Positions 9,384-16,469 of a stretch of 64,000 nt of DNA are shown piece by piece. The notes beneath the pieces were generated by a model, which ran no database searches, was not told the DNA's origin, and worked only from the letters and a program-made list of their open reading frames with translations. This stretch comes from Sphingomonas panacis (GTDB lineage: Bacteria > Pseudomonadota > Alphaproteobacteria > Sphingomonadales > Sphingomonadaceae). The DNA is taken from assembly GCF_001717955.1 (NCBI RefSeq), contig NZ_CP014168.1:3319501-3383500 (forward strand), given 5' to 3'. The position numbers and the translations under genes were made by a program. Position 1 is the first letter of the stretch, and each line of letters starts with the position of its first letter.

Positions 9384-9411
9384 AAAGGCCGCCCCTTTCA
9401 GGACGGCCTTT
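9384..9411 (-). terminator. Intrinsic terminator after small ORF
   Basis: On the minus strand, AAAGGCCGTCC pairs with GGGCGGCCTTT (one mismatch, six-base loop) and is followed directly by TTTTATG, a good rho-independent arrangement. It lies 28 bases after the 24-codon small ORF and upstream of the GH39 gene. A second small hairpin, AGCCA-loop-TGGCT, sits at 9420-9433 between the ORF stop and this stem. Confidence 0.75.
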
Positions 9412-9439
9412 CCATTGTCAGCCACTTCTGGCTTGCTCC

Positions 9440-9514
9440 TTAGAGCTGGACAGCCCCGCGGGCGGGAGTCGCGCTCGGCAGGTTCGCCATCAGCGGCGTG
9501 AAACAATGAGACAT
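9440..9514 (-). CDS. Putative 24-residue small protein or leader peptide
   Basis: A very short frame, MSHCFTPLMANLPSATPARG plus AVQL, with an almost perfect ribosome site AAAGGAGGTGG seven bases before the ATG. That is stronger than most sites in this window. It lies on the same strand as the lysR-like gene 77 bases upstream, and is followed at once by two hairpins, the second an intrinsic terminator. It is too short for family assignment and I do not recognise it. It could be a free-standing small protein or an attenuation leader for the GH39 gene downstream. No run of one amino-acid codon suggests classical attenuation. The single Cys-His pair near the N-terminus might bind metal, but this is speculation. 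Confidence 0.5.
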   Translation of the reverse strand: MSHCFTPLMANLPSATPARGAVQL

Positions 9515-9591
9515 TCGACCACCTCCTTTCCGTTGTTGAACAGTCTTGGGAATATGGGGCAAGTCGCTGTGACTTCAAGAGAAGTGCGGAA

Positions 9592-10497
9592 TTATCCGAA
9601 CGGATTCGCCCTGATGAAATCGACAAACGCGCGCAGCGGCGTCGGCAGATAGCGGCGGCCCGAATAATAGAGGATCGGGCCGGAAAACGGCTCGCACCAA
9701 TCGTCGAGCACCGTCTCCAGAGCGCCAGTGGCGATATGCGGTTTGAGCCAGTCCTCGAACAGATGGATGATGCCCAGTCCGGCGACGGCGGTTTCAACAA
9801 GCAGGTCGCAGGCGAGGCCGGGTTGCGCCAGCAGCGGACCGGCCGGATCGACGCGCACGATCTCGCCGGCCTTTTCGAACTCCCAGAGCGCTGTCGCACC
9901 GCCCGAGAAGCGCCCGCGCATACAGGCGTGATCGAGCAGATCCTGCGGATGCTCCGGCCGGCCGTGCGCGGCGAGATAGGCGGGCGCGGCGGCGGTGATG
10001 AGGCGTTGGGTGCGCGGGCCGATCGGGACCGCGATCATGTCCTGTTCCAGCCGCTCCTCGTAGCGGATGCCGGCGTCGGCGTCCGAAGCGAGGATATCCA
10101 CGAACCCGTCCTCGACCGTCACTTCCATGCGAATATCGGGATAGGCCTTGAGGAATGCCGGCACGATTCCCGGCAGCACGGTACGCGCGACATTGGCGGG
10201 AACGTTGAGCCGCAGTGTACCCGCTGGCCGATCCTTGAAGGTGTTCACCACATCGAGCGCTGCGCGTACTTCGGCGAGCGCCGGCGAGAGACGTTCGAAC
10301 AGCCGGGCACCAGCTTCGGTCGGCGCGATGCTGCGCGTGGTGCGATGGAGCAGCCGCACGCCGAGCCGTGCTTCGAGCCGCCGCACCGCTTCGCTGAGGC
10401 CGGAGGCGGAGCCACCCGACGTTCGCGCGGCATCGCGGAAGCCGCCGGCGCGAACGATCGCTACGAACGTGGAAAGATCGTCGAGTTCCGCCGCCAT
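9592..10497 (-). CDS. LysR-family transcriptional regulator
   Basis: A 301-residue LysR-type regulator. The N-terminal winged helix-turn-helix (DDLSTFVAIVRAGGFRDAAR, then SEAVRRLEARLGVRLLHRTT) occupies residues 6-60. A periplasmic-binding-like effector domain follows (about 90-295), with the TLRLNVPANVARTVLPG opening typical of the group whose members often control nearby oxidoreductases. It is transcribed divergently from the aldo/keto reductase across a 93-base gap containing a TATGG-N11-CCATA inverted repeat, the spacing expected for a LysR site. Control of the reductase gene and of itself is therefore likely. The inducer is unknown. Confidence 0.9.
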   Translation of the reverse strand: MAAELDDLSTFVAIVRAGGFRDAARTSGGSASGLSEAVRRLEARLGVRLLHRTTRSIAPTEAGARLFERLSPALAEVRAALDVVNTFKDRPAGTLRLNVPANVARTVLPGIVPAFLKAYPDIRMEVTVEDGFVDILASDADAGIRYEERLEQDMIAVPIGPRTQRLITAAAPAYLAAHGRPEHPQDLLDHACMRGRFSGGATALWEFEKAGEIVRVDPAGPLLAQPGLACDLLVETAVAGLGIIHLFEDWLKPHIATGALETVLDDWCEPFSGPILYYSGRRYLPTPLRAFVDFIRANPFG

Positions 10498-10542
10498 TGT
10501 TCGAGTTTCCGTACAGGCCGTGCCAATTGGATCGGCTTATCG

Positions 10543-10563
10543 TATGGTCCAGCAAAGTCCATA
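10543..10563. promoter_or_regulatory. Candidate LysR operator
   Basis: A perfect inverted repeat, TATGG, 11 bases, then CCATA, lies in the 93-base gap between the lysR-like gene and the aldo/keto reductase. It ends 27 bases before the reductase ATG. It has the T-N11-A form of LysR recognition sites. Function is inferred from position and symmetry only. Confidence 0.5.
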
Positions 10564-10590
10564 TCTGCGGTGTCAACGAGGAGATATGTG

Positions 10591-11466
10591 ATGATCGATC
10601 TTGCCAAATCCGGAACGTTCCGCCTGGGGGACCGCACCGTCAACCGCATGGGTTACGGAGCGATGCAACTCGCCGGCCCGGGCGTGTTCGGCCAGCCGAA
10701 GGACCGCAACGCGGCGATTGCGGTGCTGCGTGCGGCTGTCGAGGCGGGTGTCGACCATATCGATACCAGCGATTTCTACGGCCCGCATGTCACCAATCAG
10801 ATCATCCGCGAGGCGTTGCACCCCTATCGCGACGACCTGACGATCGTGACCAAGGTCGGCGCGGCTCGCGGCGACGACGCTTCGTGGCTGCCGGCGCAAA
10901 GCCCGGCCGAACTGACGCAGGCGGTGCATGACAATCTGCGCAACCTCGGTCTTGAGGTTCTCGACGTGGTCAATCTGCGGCTGATGGGGTCGGTGCATGG
11001 CCCGCTCGAAGGTCCGATCGAACTGCAATTCTCGACGTTGGCGGGCTTGCGCGAGCAGGGGCTGATCCGCCACCTCGGCCTTAGCAACGCGACCGCCGCT
11101 CAAGTCGCCGAAGCGAAGCGGATCGCCCCCGTGGTGTGCGTGCAGAACCAGTATAATCTCGTTCATCGCGAAGACGATGCGCTGGTCGATACGCTTGCGG
11201 CCGAGGGCATTGCCTATGTGCCGTTCTTCCCGCTCGGCGGCTTCGCGCCGATCCAGTCGGATACGCTCGCGGCATTGGCCGTGCGGCTTGGAGCGACGCC
11301 GATGCAGATCGCGCTCGCCTGGTTGCTCGCGCGTGCGCCGAACGTGCTGCTGATCCCCGGCACGTCGAGCGTTTCACATCTGAGCGAAAACCTCGCGGCG
11401 GCAGATCTCCATCTGTCCGAAGCGGTGGTGGCCGAACTCGACAGCTTGGCGACGGTCGCCGCCTGA
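10591..11466 (+). CDS. Aldo/keto reductase family oxidoreductase
   Basis: A 291-residue NADPH-dependent aldo/keto reductase with the (beta/alpha)8 fold. The catalytic tetrad is partly visible: Asp and Tyr in HIDTSDFYGPH (about residues 53-63), Lys in TIVTKVGAARG (about 84-88), and the usual His position in DVVNLRLMG. The last motif normally reads DxxxxHW, so the His appears to be replaced, as in some AKR subfamilies. C-terminal cofactor motifs IPGTSSVSHLSENLAAA are present. ATG 10591 was chosen for its GAGGAG ribosome site; the open frame upstream is a shadow. It is divergent from a LysR regulator and is probably its target. Substrate unknown. Confidence 0.9.
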   Translation: MIDLAKSGTFRLGDRTVNRMGYGAMQLAGPGVFGQPKDRNAAIAVLRAAVEAGVDHIDTSDFYGPHVTNQIIREALHPYRDDLTIVTKVGAARGDDASWLPAQSPAELTQAVHDNLRNLGLEVLDVVNLRLMGSVHGPLEGPIELQFSTLAGLREQGLIRHLGLSNATAAQVAEAKRIAPVVCVQNQYNLVHREDDALVDTLAAEGIAYVPFFPLGGFAPIQSDTLAALAVRLGATPMQIALAWLLARAPNVLLIPGTSSVSHLSENLAAADLHLSEAVVAELDSLATVAA

Positions 11467-11497
11467 TCGTCCGTGCGCGGGGGCGTCGAAGCCTCCG

Positions 11498-11698
11498 TTA
11501 CTGCTGATTTTCAGTGCCGAGATCCTGGGGGCCGTGTTTTGCAGAATCGGGTGCGGGCTGGCCCTGCTGCTGATTCTTCAAAGACGTGTAGTGCGATACG
11601 TTCAGTCCGATGAAGACCACGACGATCAGCACGGCGACGATGGCCACGACTATCATCGCGGCCTTTCCGGCTTTGCGGGGCGGTGGCTGGTCGGTCAC
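11498..11698 (-). CDS. Small single-pass membrane protein
   Basis: A 66-residue protein with one strongly hydrophobic segment (AAMIVVAIVAVLIVVVFIGL, about residues 13-32), a short basic cytoplasmic N-terminus and a Gln/Pro-rich polar tail. The start is a GTG (11698-11696) preceded by CAGGAAAA. The downstream ATG inside the hydrophobic segment is less likely. It lies 60 bases downstream of mntH on the same strand and may be co-transcribed with it. No known family is recognised and no function is claimed. Confidence 0.6.
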   Translation of the reverse strand: MTDQPPPRKAGKAAMIVVAIVAVLIVVVFIGLNVSHYTSLKNQQQGQPAPDSAKHGPQDLGTENQQ

Positions 11699-11758
11699 GC
11701 GTGTTTTCCTGTTGTTGTCGGTAAGGAATGCCCCGAAGTCCGCGATGTTCCGCGCGAC

Positions 11759-13075
11759 TTACAGCATCTGGACGATCAGCCACAGGTTTGCGGCGACGAT
11801 CACCGCGAACACACCCCAGGCGACGGTGCGCACCACCGCGCCGCTCGCGTGTACGCCCATGATGGTCTTGTTGCTGGTGAAGCGGATCAGCGGATAGATC
11901 GCGAACGGCAATTGCAGCGACAGCACCACCTGAGTCAGCACCAGCAGCTTGCCGACCGCGTGGTCACCCAGCCACAGCACGCCCGCGAGCGCCGGCATCA
12001 GCGCCAGCCCACGTGTGATGATGCGGCGTTGCCAGCACGGGATCTTCAGATCGAGGAAGCCTTCGAGGATCACCTGACCCGCGATCGTGCCGGTGAAGGT
12101 GGCGCTCTGCCCCGAGGCGAACAAGGCGATGCCGAACAGGATCGCCGCCGCCGCCGCGCCGGTGAGCGGCGTGAGTAGGTGGTACGCCTCCTCGATCTCG
12201 GCGACGTGGGCATAGCCGCTCTCGTGGAAGGTCGCTGCCGCAAGCGTCAGGATCGCGCCGTTGACCAACGTCGCGAGCAGCAGCGAGATGACGATGTCGA
12301 TCGTGGCGAAGCGCAGCGATTCCTTGAGCGCGGCTTCACCGGGTTCGCTCACGCGCGTCTGGACGATCGAGGAGTGCAAGTACAGGTTGTGCGGCATCAC
12401 GGTCGCGCCGAGGATGCCGACCGCGAGATAGATCGCCTGCGGATCGGCGAACACCGCGAGCTTGGGCACCGCGCCGTGCAGGATGCCCGACAGGCTTGGC
12501 CCGGCGATGACGAGTTGCACCGCGAAGCACACCGCGATCGTCGTCACCAGCCCCAAGATGATCGCCTCGACCTGACGGAAGCCGTTGCCCTTCAGCCCGA
12601 GTACGACGATCGTATCCAGCCCGGTCAGCAACACGCCGAGCCAGAGCGGCACGCCGAGCAGCAGGTTGAAGGCGAGGGCGCTGCCGAGCACCTCCGCCAC
12701 ATCAGTTGCGACGATTGCCAGTTCGGCGAGCAACCACAGCCCGAGCGTGGCACCGCGCGAGTAGCGCTCGCGCGCCATCCGCGCGAGATCATGCCCGGCG
12801 ACTAGCCCGAGCCGCATTGCCAGCGACTGCAGCAGGATCGCGGCGAGACTGGTGAGCAGTACGACGAAGAGCAGATCGTAGCCGAAACGCGCCCCCGCCG
12901 CGATGTCGGTCGCCCAGTTGCCTGGGTCCATATAGCCGACCGCGACGAGCAGCCCCGGTCCGGTCGCGCGCAGCAGCTTGCGCCACAGCGGCAACCCGGC
13001 GGGAATGGCGACCGCGCCGCGGGTCTCGGATGGGCAGAAGGGCGCGGTCGCAGTGTCGGGCAGTTTGTAGGACAT
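11759..13075 (-). CDS. mntH: NRAMP-family divalent metal (Mn2+/Fe2+) transporter MntH
   Basis: A 438-residue inner-membrane proton-coupled metal importer with about eleven predicted transmembrane helices. The two family signatures are present: GYMDPGNWATD in helix 1 (DPGN at about 50-53) and ATVMPHNLYLHSS (MPH) in helix 6, which together form the metal site. The frame opens 12 codons earlier at 13111 (MVVQRSACYGNR). I prefer the ATG at 13075-13073 because the upstream start has no ribosome site and the preferred start matches homologues. A hairpin (13130-13150) lies in the short gap to the neighbouring peptidase gene. No obvious Mur or MntR box was seen. Confidence 0.93.
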   Translation of the reverse strand: MSYKLPDTATAPFCPSETRGAVAIPAGLPLWRKLLRATGPGLLVAVGYMDPGNWATDIAAGARFGYDLLFVVLLTSLAAILLQSLAMRLGLVAGHDLARMARERYSRGATLGLWLLAELAIVATDVAEVLGSALAFNLLLGVPLWLGVLLTGLDTIVVLGLKGNGFRQVEAIILGLVTTIAVCFAVQLVIAGPSLSGILHGAVPKLAVFADPQAIYLAVGILGATVMPHNLYLHSSIVQTRVSEPGEAALKESLRFATIDIVISLLLATLVNGAILTLAAATFHESGYAHVAEIEEAYHLLTPLTGAAAAAILFGIALFASGQSATFTGTIAGQVILEGFLDLKIPCWQRRIITRGLALMPALAGVLWLGDHAVGKLLVLTQVVLSLQLPFAIYPLIRFTSNKTIMGVHASGAVVRTVAWGVFAVIVAANLWLIVQML

Positions 13076-13129
13076 GCGGTTCCCGTAGCAAGCGCTGCGC
13101 TGCACGACCATTGATCTGGCCTAATGAGA

Positions 13130-13150
13130 CTGATCGGATGAAACGATCAG
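13130..13150. terminator. Small hairpin between M28 peptidase gene and mntH
   Basis: CTGATCG, a seven-base loop, then CGATCAG. It lies just beyond the stop of the M28 peptidase gene and upstream of mntH. No T-run follows, so it is either a weak terminator for the peptidase gene or a protein-binding palindrome upstream of mntH. Confidence 0.35.
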
Positions 13151-13159
13151 CGAGGCGGC

Positions 13160-14464
13160 CTATTTCCGTGCGGGCGGGCCCGCGAACGTCACCACGCTTT
13201 CCGCCCCGTCCGTGCCGAGCGCGCCGACGCCGAAGAAAGTGTCATCCACGATGACGTTCTTCAGGACATGCGTTGTCTCGGCGGCGGGTATGTCGAGCGC
13301 CTGTTGCCAATCCTGCGCATCGGTGCGGCGCCAGTGGAGGCGATAGCCGGTCGCGCCCGTGACGGGTTGCCAGGCGACGGCGGTGTCGTCACTGCCGCCG
13401 CCGGTGATCGTCACGTCCGCCGGTGCGGCCGGGGCGGCGGCGAGGCGGCGGATCGTCGCGACGTTGATCGCCGTCACCTTGGCGAGATAGGCGAAGTCCA
13501 TTCTGTCGACCGTGTCGCCATAGGAAACGCCTTTGTCGGTGCGGAGATCCTGATGCTGCTGGTTCCAATTTTCCGCGCCGACGGTGAAGCGGATCGCGGG
13601 ATAGCCGAGCTTGAGGAAAGGTTCGTGATCCCCGCCGCGTCCGAGCCGGTCGGGGCGGCGATCGACGAACACTTCGAGTCCGCCGGGCAGGGTGCCGGCG
13701 ATGCCGCGCACCGCCTTGGCGAGGCTACGCGAGGGCGAATCGTCCTCGCCGCCGTTCCCGCGCCGGGCGAGTTGCGCGGGGAGATCGTCGGCGGCGCGCA
13801 AGCCTTCGGAGAACACCCGCACCCGATCAGCCACCAGCACGCCATTCTGGCCAACCGTGTTGCCAACGATATCGTTGTTGAGCATCGCGGTGACCGTCCA
13901 GTCCTTCGCCTTCGCCGTTTCGGCGAGCAACTGGCCGCCCCACAACCCTTGCTCCTCCCCCGAGAAGATCGCGTAGACGATCGTCGCGCGGAATTTCTCC
14001 TTCGAGAGAATCCGCGCCGCCTCCATAACGAGCGCGACGCCCGAGCCGTCGTCGTTCGCACCGGGCGCATCGGCGGTCGCGTTCATCACGTCGGTGACGC
14101 GGCTGTCGATATGTGCGCCGACAATGATGACGCGCTTGGGTTCGATGCCCTGCTGAAAGCCGAGCACATCGACGATCTCGACCCCCTGCGGCGCGCGCGG
14201 CCCCGTGAAGGTGCGCGCGATATTGGCGACGGTGATGCAGCCGCCGCACGCATCGGCAAGGTGAGTCAGTTCCGCACCCGCCCAGCGCCGGGCTGCACCA
14301 ATGCCGCGCGCGGGATCGTCCGGCGCGGAAAGCGTGTGGCGAGTGCCGAAGCTCACCAGTTTCTCAACGGTCGCCTTCAGGCGCGCGGGATCGGGCGCCT
14401 CGGCGGCCGCGGGCGAGGCGAACAGCATCGTGACCAAAAGGAGCGGGGGGAGGGGGATGCGCAT
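13160..14464 (-). CDS. Secreted M28-family zinc aminopeptidase
   Basis: A 434-residue exported metallopeptidase with signal peptide (ending ASPAAAEA, about residue 22) and a co-catalytic two-zinc M28 core. Ligand motifs are all visible: GAHIDSR (His118, catalytic Asp120), GANDDGSG (Asp138), FSGEEQG (Glu170/Glu171), NNDIVG (Asp198) and GGDHEPF (His280). The C-terminal 90 residues (from about 340, opening APADVTITGGG) resemble a fibronectin type III-like beta domain. The ATG at 14464-14462 starts the signal peptide; the longer frame upstream is not supported. It probably releases N-terminal amino acids from peptides in the periplasm or medium. Specificity is unknown. Confidence 0.9.
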   Translation of the reverse strand: MRIPLPPLLLVTMLFASPAAAEAPDPARLKATVEKLVSFGTRHTLSAPDDPARGIGAARRWAGAELTHLADACGGCITVANIARTFTGPRAPQGVEIVDVLGFQQGIEPKRVIIVGAHIDSRVTDVMNATADAPGANDDGSGVALVMEAARILSKEKFRATIVYAIFSGEEQGLWGGQLLAETAKAKDWTVTAMLNNDIVGNTVGQNGVLVADRVRVFSEGLRAADDLPAQLARRGNGGEDDSPSRSLAKAVRGIAGTLPGGLEVFVDRRPDRLGRGGDHEPFLKLGYPAIRFTVGAENWNQQHQDLRTDKGVSYGDTVDRMDFAYLAKVTAINVATIRRLAAAPAAPADVTITGGGSDDTAVAWQPVTGATGYRLHWRRTDAQDWQQALDIPAAETTHVLKNVIVDDTFFGVGALGTDGAESVVTFAGPPARK

Positions 14465-14542
14465 ACGCCGATCGTGGCGCGATTGCCGGCAACCTTCAAC
14501 CGCCAAGCGCAATGCGACGCGTACTTTGGCAAATACGAAGAA

Positions 14543-14566
14543 GCCCGGCCGCTTGCGCGGCCGGGC
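14543..14566 (-). terminator. Hairpin terminator downstream of stress-protein gene
   Basis: A perfect 10-base-pair GC stem (GCCCGGCCGC / GCGGCCGGGC) with a four-base loop, followed on the minus strand by TTCTTCG. It lies 21 bases after the stop of the gene at 14588-15211, and probably ends that transcript before the M28 peptidase gene. Confidence 0.65.
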
Positions 14567-14587
14567 CATGATCGTAAGCGGATATGC

Positions 14588-15211
14588 TTAGAAGGTCGAA
14601 GTCGGCGTCCGATACGCCGCACGATCCCGCGCGATCTCATCGGCGGTGTAGGCTTCGGCGTCGGGGTTGAACTGCGTCCAGCCCGACTGACGATATGCTT
14701 CGCCCCGGCGATCGGCCGTGACCGAGCGGTTTCCGTCGAGAATCGCTTCGACCGACGCGACTTCGGCATCATCGACGCGCGCGCTGACCAAGGTGCCGCC
14801 GCGACGAACGCCCTCGGAATAGACGTTCGCTTCCTCGTCGCTGTGGCCTGCATTCTTGAGTGCTCCGACGATTCCGCCGGTTGCCGCACCGCCAGCCGCG
14901 CCGATACCGGCGCCGACGGCCGTGGCCGCGAGCCACCCCGCCGCGACGATCGGGCCAAGACCCGGAATCGCCAGCAGCCCGAGCCCGGCGAGCAACCCGC
15001 CGGCACCGCCGAGTGCCGCACCGGTCGACACGCCACGGGTGACGTCGCCGTGGTCGTTGACGCCGTCATGATCGTCGGCAGCGTGGTCGCCGTGGGTGTT
15101 GTTAGCGACAACGCTGATGTCGTCGCGCGGAATGCCTGCGGATTCAAGCTGAGTTACCGCTGTTTTGGCGTCGGCATAGTCATCGAACAGGCGCGTGATG
15201 GTCTTCGACAT
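14588..15211 (-). CDS. General-stress-protein-like (GSP17M-type) protein with glycine-rich membrane segment
   Basis: A 207-residue protein. The N-terminal part (MSKTITRLFDDYADAKTAVT, ESAGIPRDDISVVANN) resembles the general stress protein 17M/YflT-type domain. A long Gly/Ala-rich hydrophobic stretch (about 60-118, containing LLAGLGLLAIPGLGPIVAAG) follows, of the kind found in glycine-zipper membrane proteins. A polar tail follows, in which RGGTLVSARVDD resembles the second half of the stress domain. The start is set by CAGGAG eight bases upstream. Homologues in sphingomonads are often stress-induced, but no promoter motif was identified here. The molecular role is unknown. Confidence 0.75.
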   Translation of the reverse strand: MSKTITRLFDDYADAKTAVTQLESAGIPRDDISVVANNTHGDHAADDHDGVNDHGDVTRGVSTGAALGGAGGLLAGLGLLAIPGLGPIVAAGWLAATAVGAGIGAAGGAATGGIVGALKNAGHSDEEANVYSEGVRRGGTLVSARVDDAEVASVEAILDGNRSVTADRRGEAYRQSGWTQFNPDAEAYTADEIARDRAAYRTPTSTF

Positions 15212-15236
15212 GATTATTCTCCTGGGAAACGCGGGA

Positions 15237-15542
15237 TCAATGAACGGTGACATTGCCCTTGTAGTCGAGCGCGACGCGAACCATCCGCTTGCCGCGCATC
15301 GCCTTGCCCTGCCAGACGCCATTGCGGTTCTTGGCGAGACCGCTCACCCGGCTGTATCCCGCCTTCATGATCCGGCCGCGTGCCTGGCTCTCGGTGAAGG
15401 AGTTGCGGCCCCGCGCGGCCACTGTCGTGGTCCGCGCGTGCGGATCCTTGATCGCCGGGTTATGGAAATATCCCCCGCTCTGCGCATAGGCCGAGGCCGA
15501 AAGGATGGTTGCAGCCAATGCCGCAATCAGTTTGATTTTCAC
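15237..15542 (-). CDS. Small secreted PepSY-like hypothetical protein
   Basis: A 101-residue protein starting at a GTG (15542-15540) behind a clear GAGGAG site. The longer ATG-started frame lacks one. It has a signal peptide (IKLIAALAATILSASAYAQ). The mature part contains SFTESQARGRIMKAGYSRVS, GVWQGKAMRGKRMVRVALDY and KGNVTVH. That pattern of an helix-forming segment followed by two beta strands with a GxWxG-like turn is PepSY-like. Such proteins are common and uncharacterised in sphingomonads. It lies 25 bases upstream of the stress-protein gene on the same strand and may share its transcript. Confidence 0.7.
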   Translation of the reverse strand: MKIKLIAALAATILSASAYAQSGGYFHNPAIKDPHARTTTVAARGRNSFTESQARGRIMKAGYSRVSGLAKNRNGVWQGKAMRGKRMVRVALDYKGNVTVH

Positions 15543-15634
15543 CGTTTTACTCTCCTCATCAGAAACGCTCAACGCGCGCCGAATCGAGAAAGGCCCGGAA
15601 TTTATTTCTCTATATTCATAGGTGTAGGCGCCGA

Positions 15635-16178
15635 ATGAAGGATCAAATCGGCGGCAGGGTCGTTGCGCGCGTCGGCTTTACGAGAACGCTTTCGCAGCGC
15701 GGCTTCGTCGCCCTATGTAAGGCGAGCGACCGATTTGAAGCGCTCGACTGCGCGTTGCTCGCGGTTTCTGTCGACGGTCTCTACTCACATCTTGGCTGGA
15801 TTCGCGCGATCCGCGACGGGTTCGGCGTCACGGTGAGCTTTCCGATCATCGAAGATTCCTCGCTGATCATCGGACGGGCTTATGGTATGATGTCCGATCG
15901 CTCGCGTGATTCAGCGACGATGCGATCGACCTATTCCGTCGATCCCGACGGAATCATCCGCGCGATGATTTGTTATCCGGCGACGATCGGGCGCTCGGTC
16001 GATGAAATGTTGAGGGTGCATCGTCGACGCAGATCATGTCGTAACCCCGGAAGGCTGGCGTCCCGGCGACGCGGTCCTGCTGCCGCCGCACCAGGATCAG
16101 GCATCGCTACTCGCCGAAGCTTGTGATCCGCTGGTTTCATCCCAGCACATCACGGTCGCAGAGCGGATAGAGCGATGA
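15635..16178 (+). pseudogene. Decayed peroxiredoxin (AhpC/TSA family) gene
   Basis: The translated frame from 15635 matches the middle of a peroxiredoxin: DCALLAVSVDGLYSHLGWIR, PIIEDSSLIIGRAYGMM, STYSVDPDGIIRAMICYPAT and GRSVDEML. The N-terminal part is missing: where the peroxidatic Cys motif (PVCTTE-like) should be, the frame reads FTRTLSQRGFVALC. After DEMLRVH the frame becomes basic nonsense, while the next frame resumes the family's C-terminus from about 16023 (VDADHVVTPEGWRPGDAVLL ... VAERIER, stop 16178). At least one frame-changing lesion near 16020 and loss of the active site are therefore visible. The ancestral stop overlaps the ArsR remnant ATG (ATGA). A recent functional role is unlikely. 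Confidence 0.75.
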
Positions 16179-16402
16179 TCGACACGCTCCCCGATCCAAA
16201 CCTCAAAGCCGTCGCCGAGGTGTTGCGCACGCTAGGCCACGATACTCGCCTCCGGCTGACCGCCACCCCTGCTTGCTCAGGGCGAGACGTCGGTCGGCGA
16301 GATCGAAGTTCGCGAAGACCCTCCAGGCTGGCAGTGTTCGATGCAGGGCGATCATGGTCTGCGGACGTGCTGACCGAACGGGATTTGGTGGCGCGGAACT
16401 GA
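16175..16402 (+). pseudogene. Decayed ArsR-family regulator gene
   Basis: The first 29 codons (PDPNLKAVAEVLRTLGHDTR, LRLT) are the first helices of an ArsR-type winged helix regulator. At a CCCC run (16266-16269) the frame shifts by one. Removing one C restores LLAQGETSVGEIEV, the next conserved helix, but further shifts and a stop follow, and only scraps such as SADVLTERDLVA remain. It overlaps the peroxiredoxin remnant by four bases, so an ancestral peroxiredoxin-arsR operon has been lost as a unit. Boundaries on the 3' side are approximate. Confidence 0.7.
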
Positions 16403-16469
16403 GGCAGTCGGTGCGGCGGGTTGAGTCACACTTCGTAGATGGCTTCGTCCGGGGGCCACTCGTTCGCGT

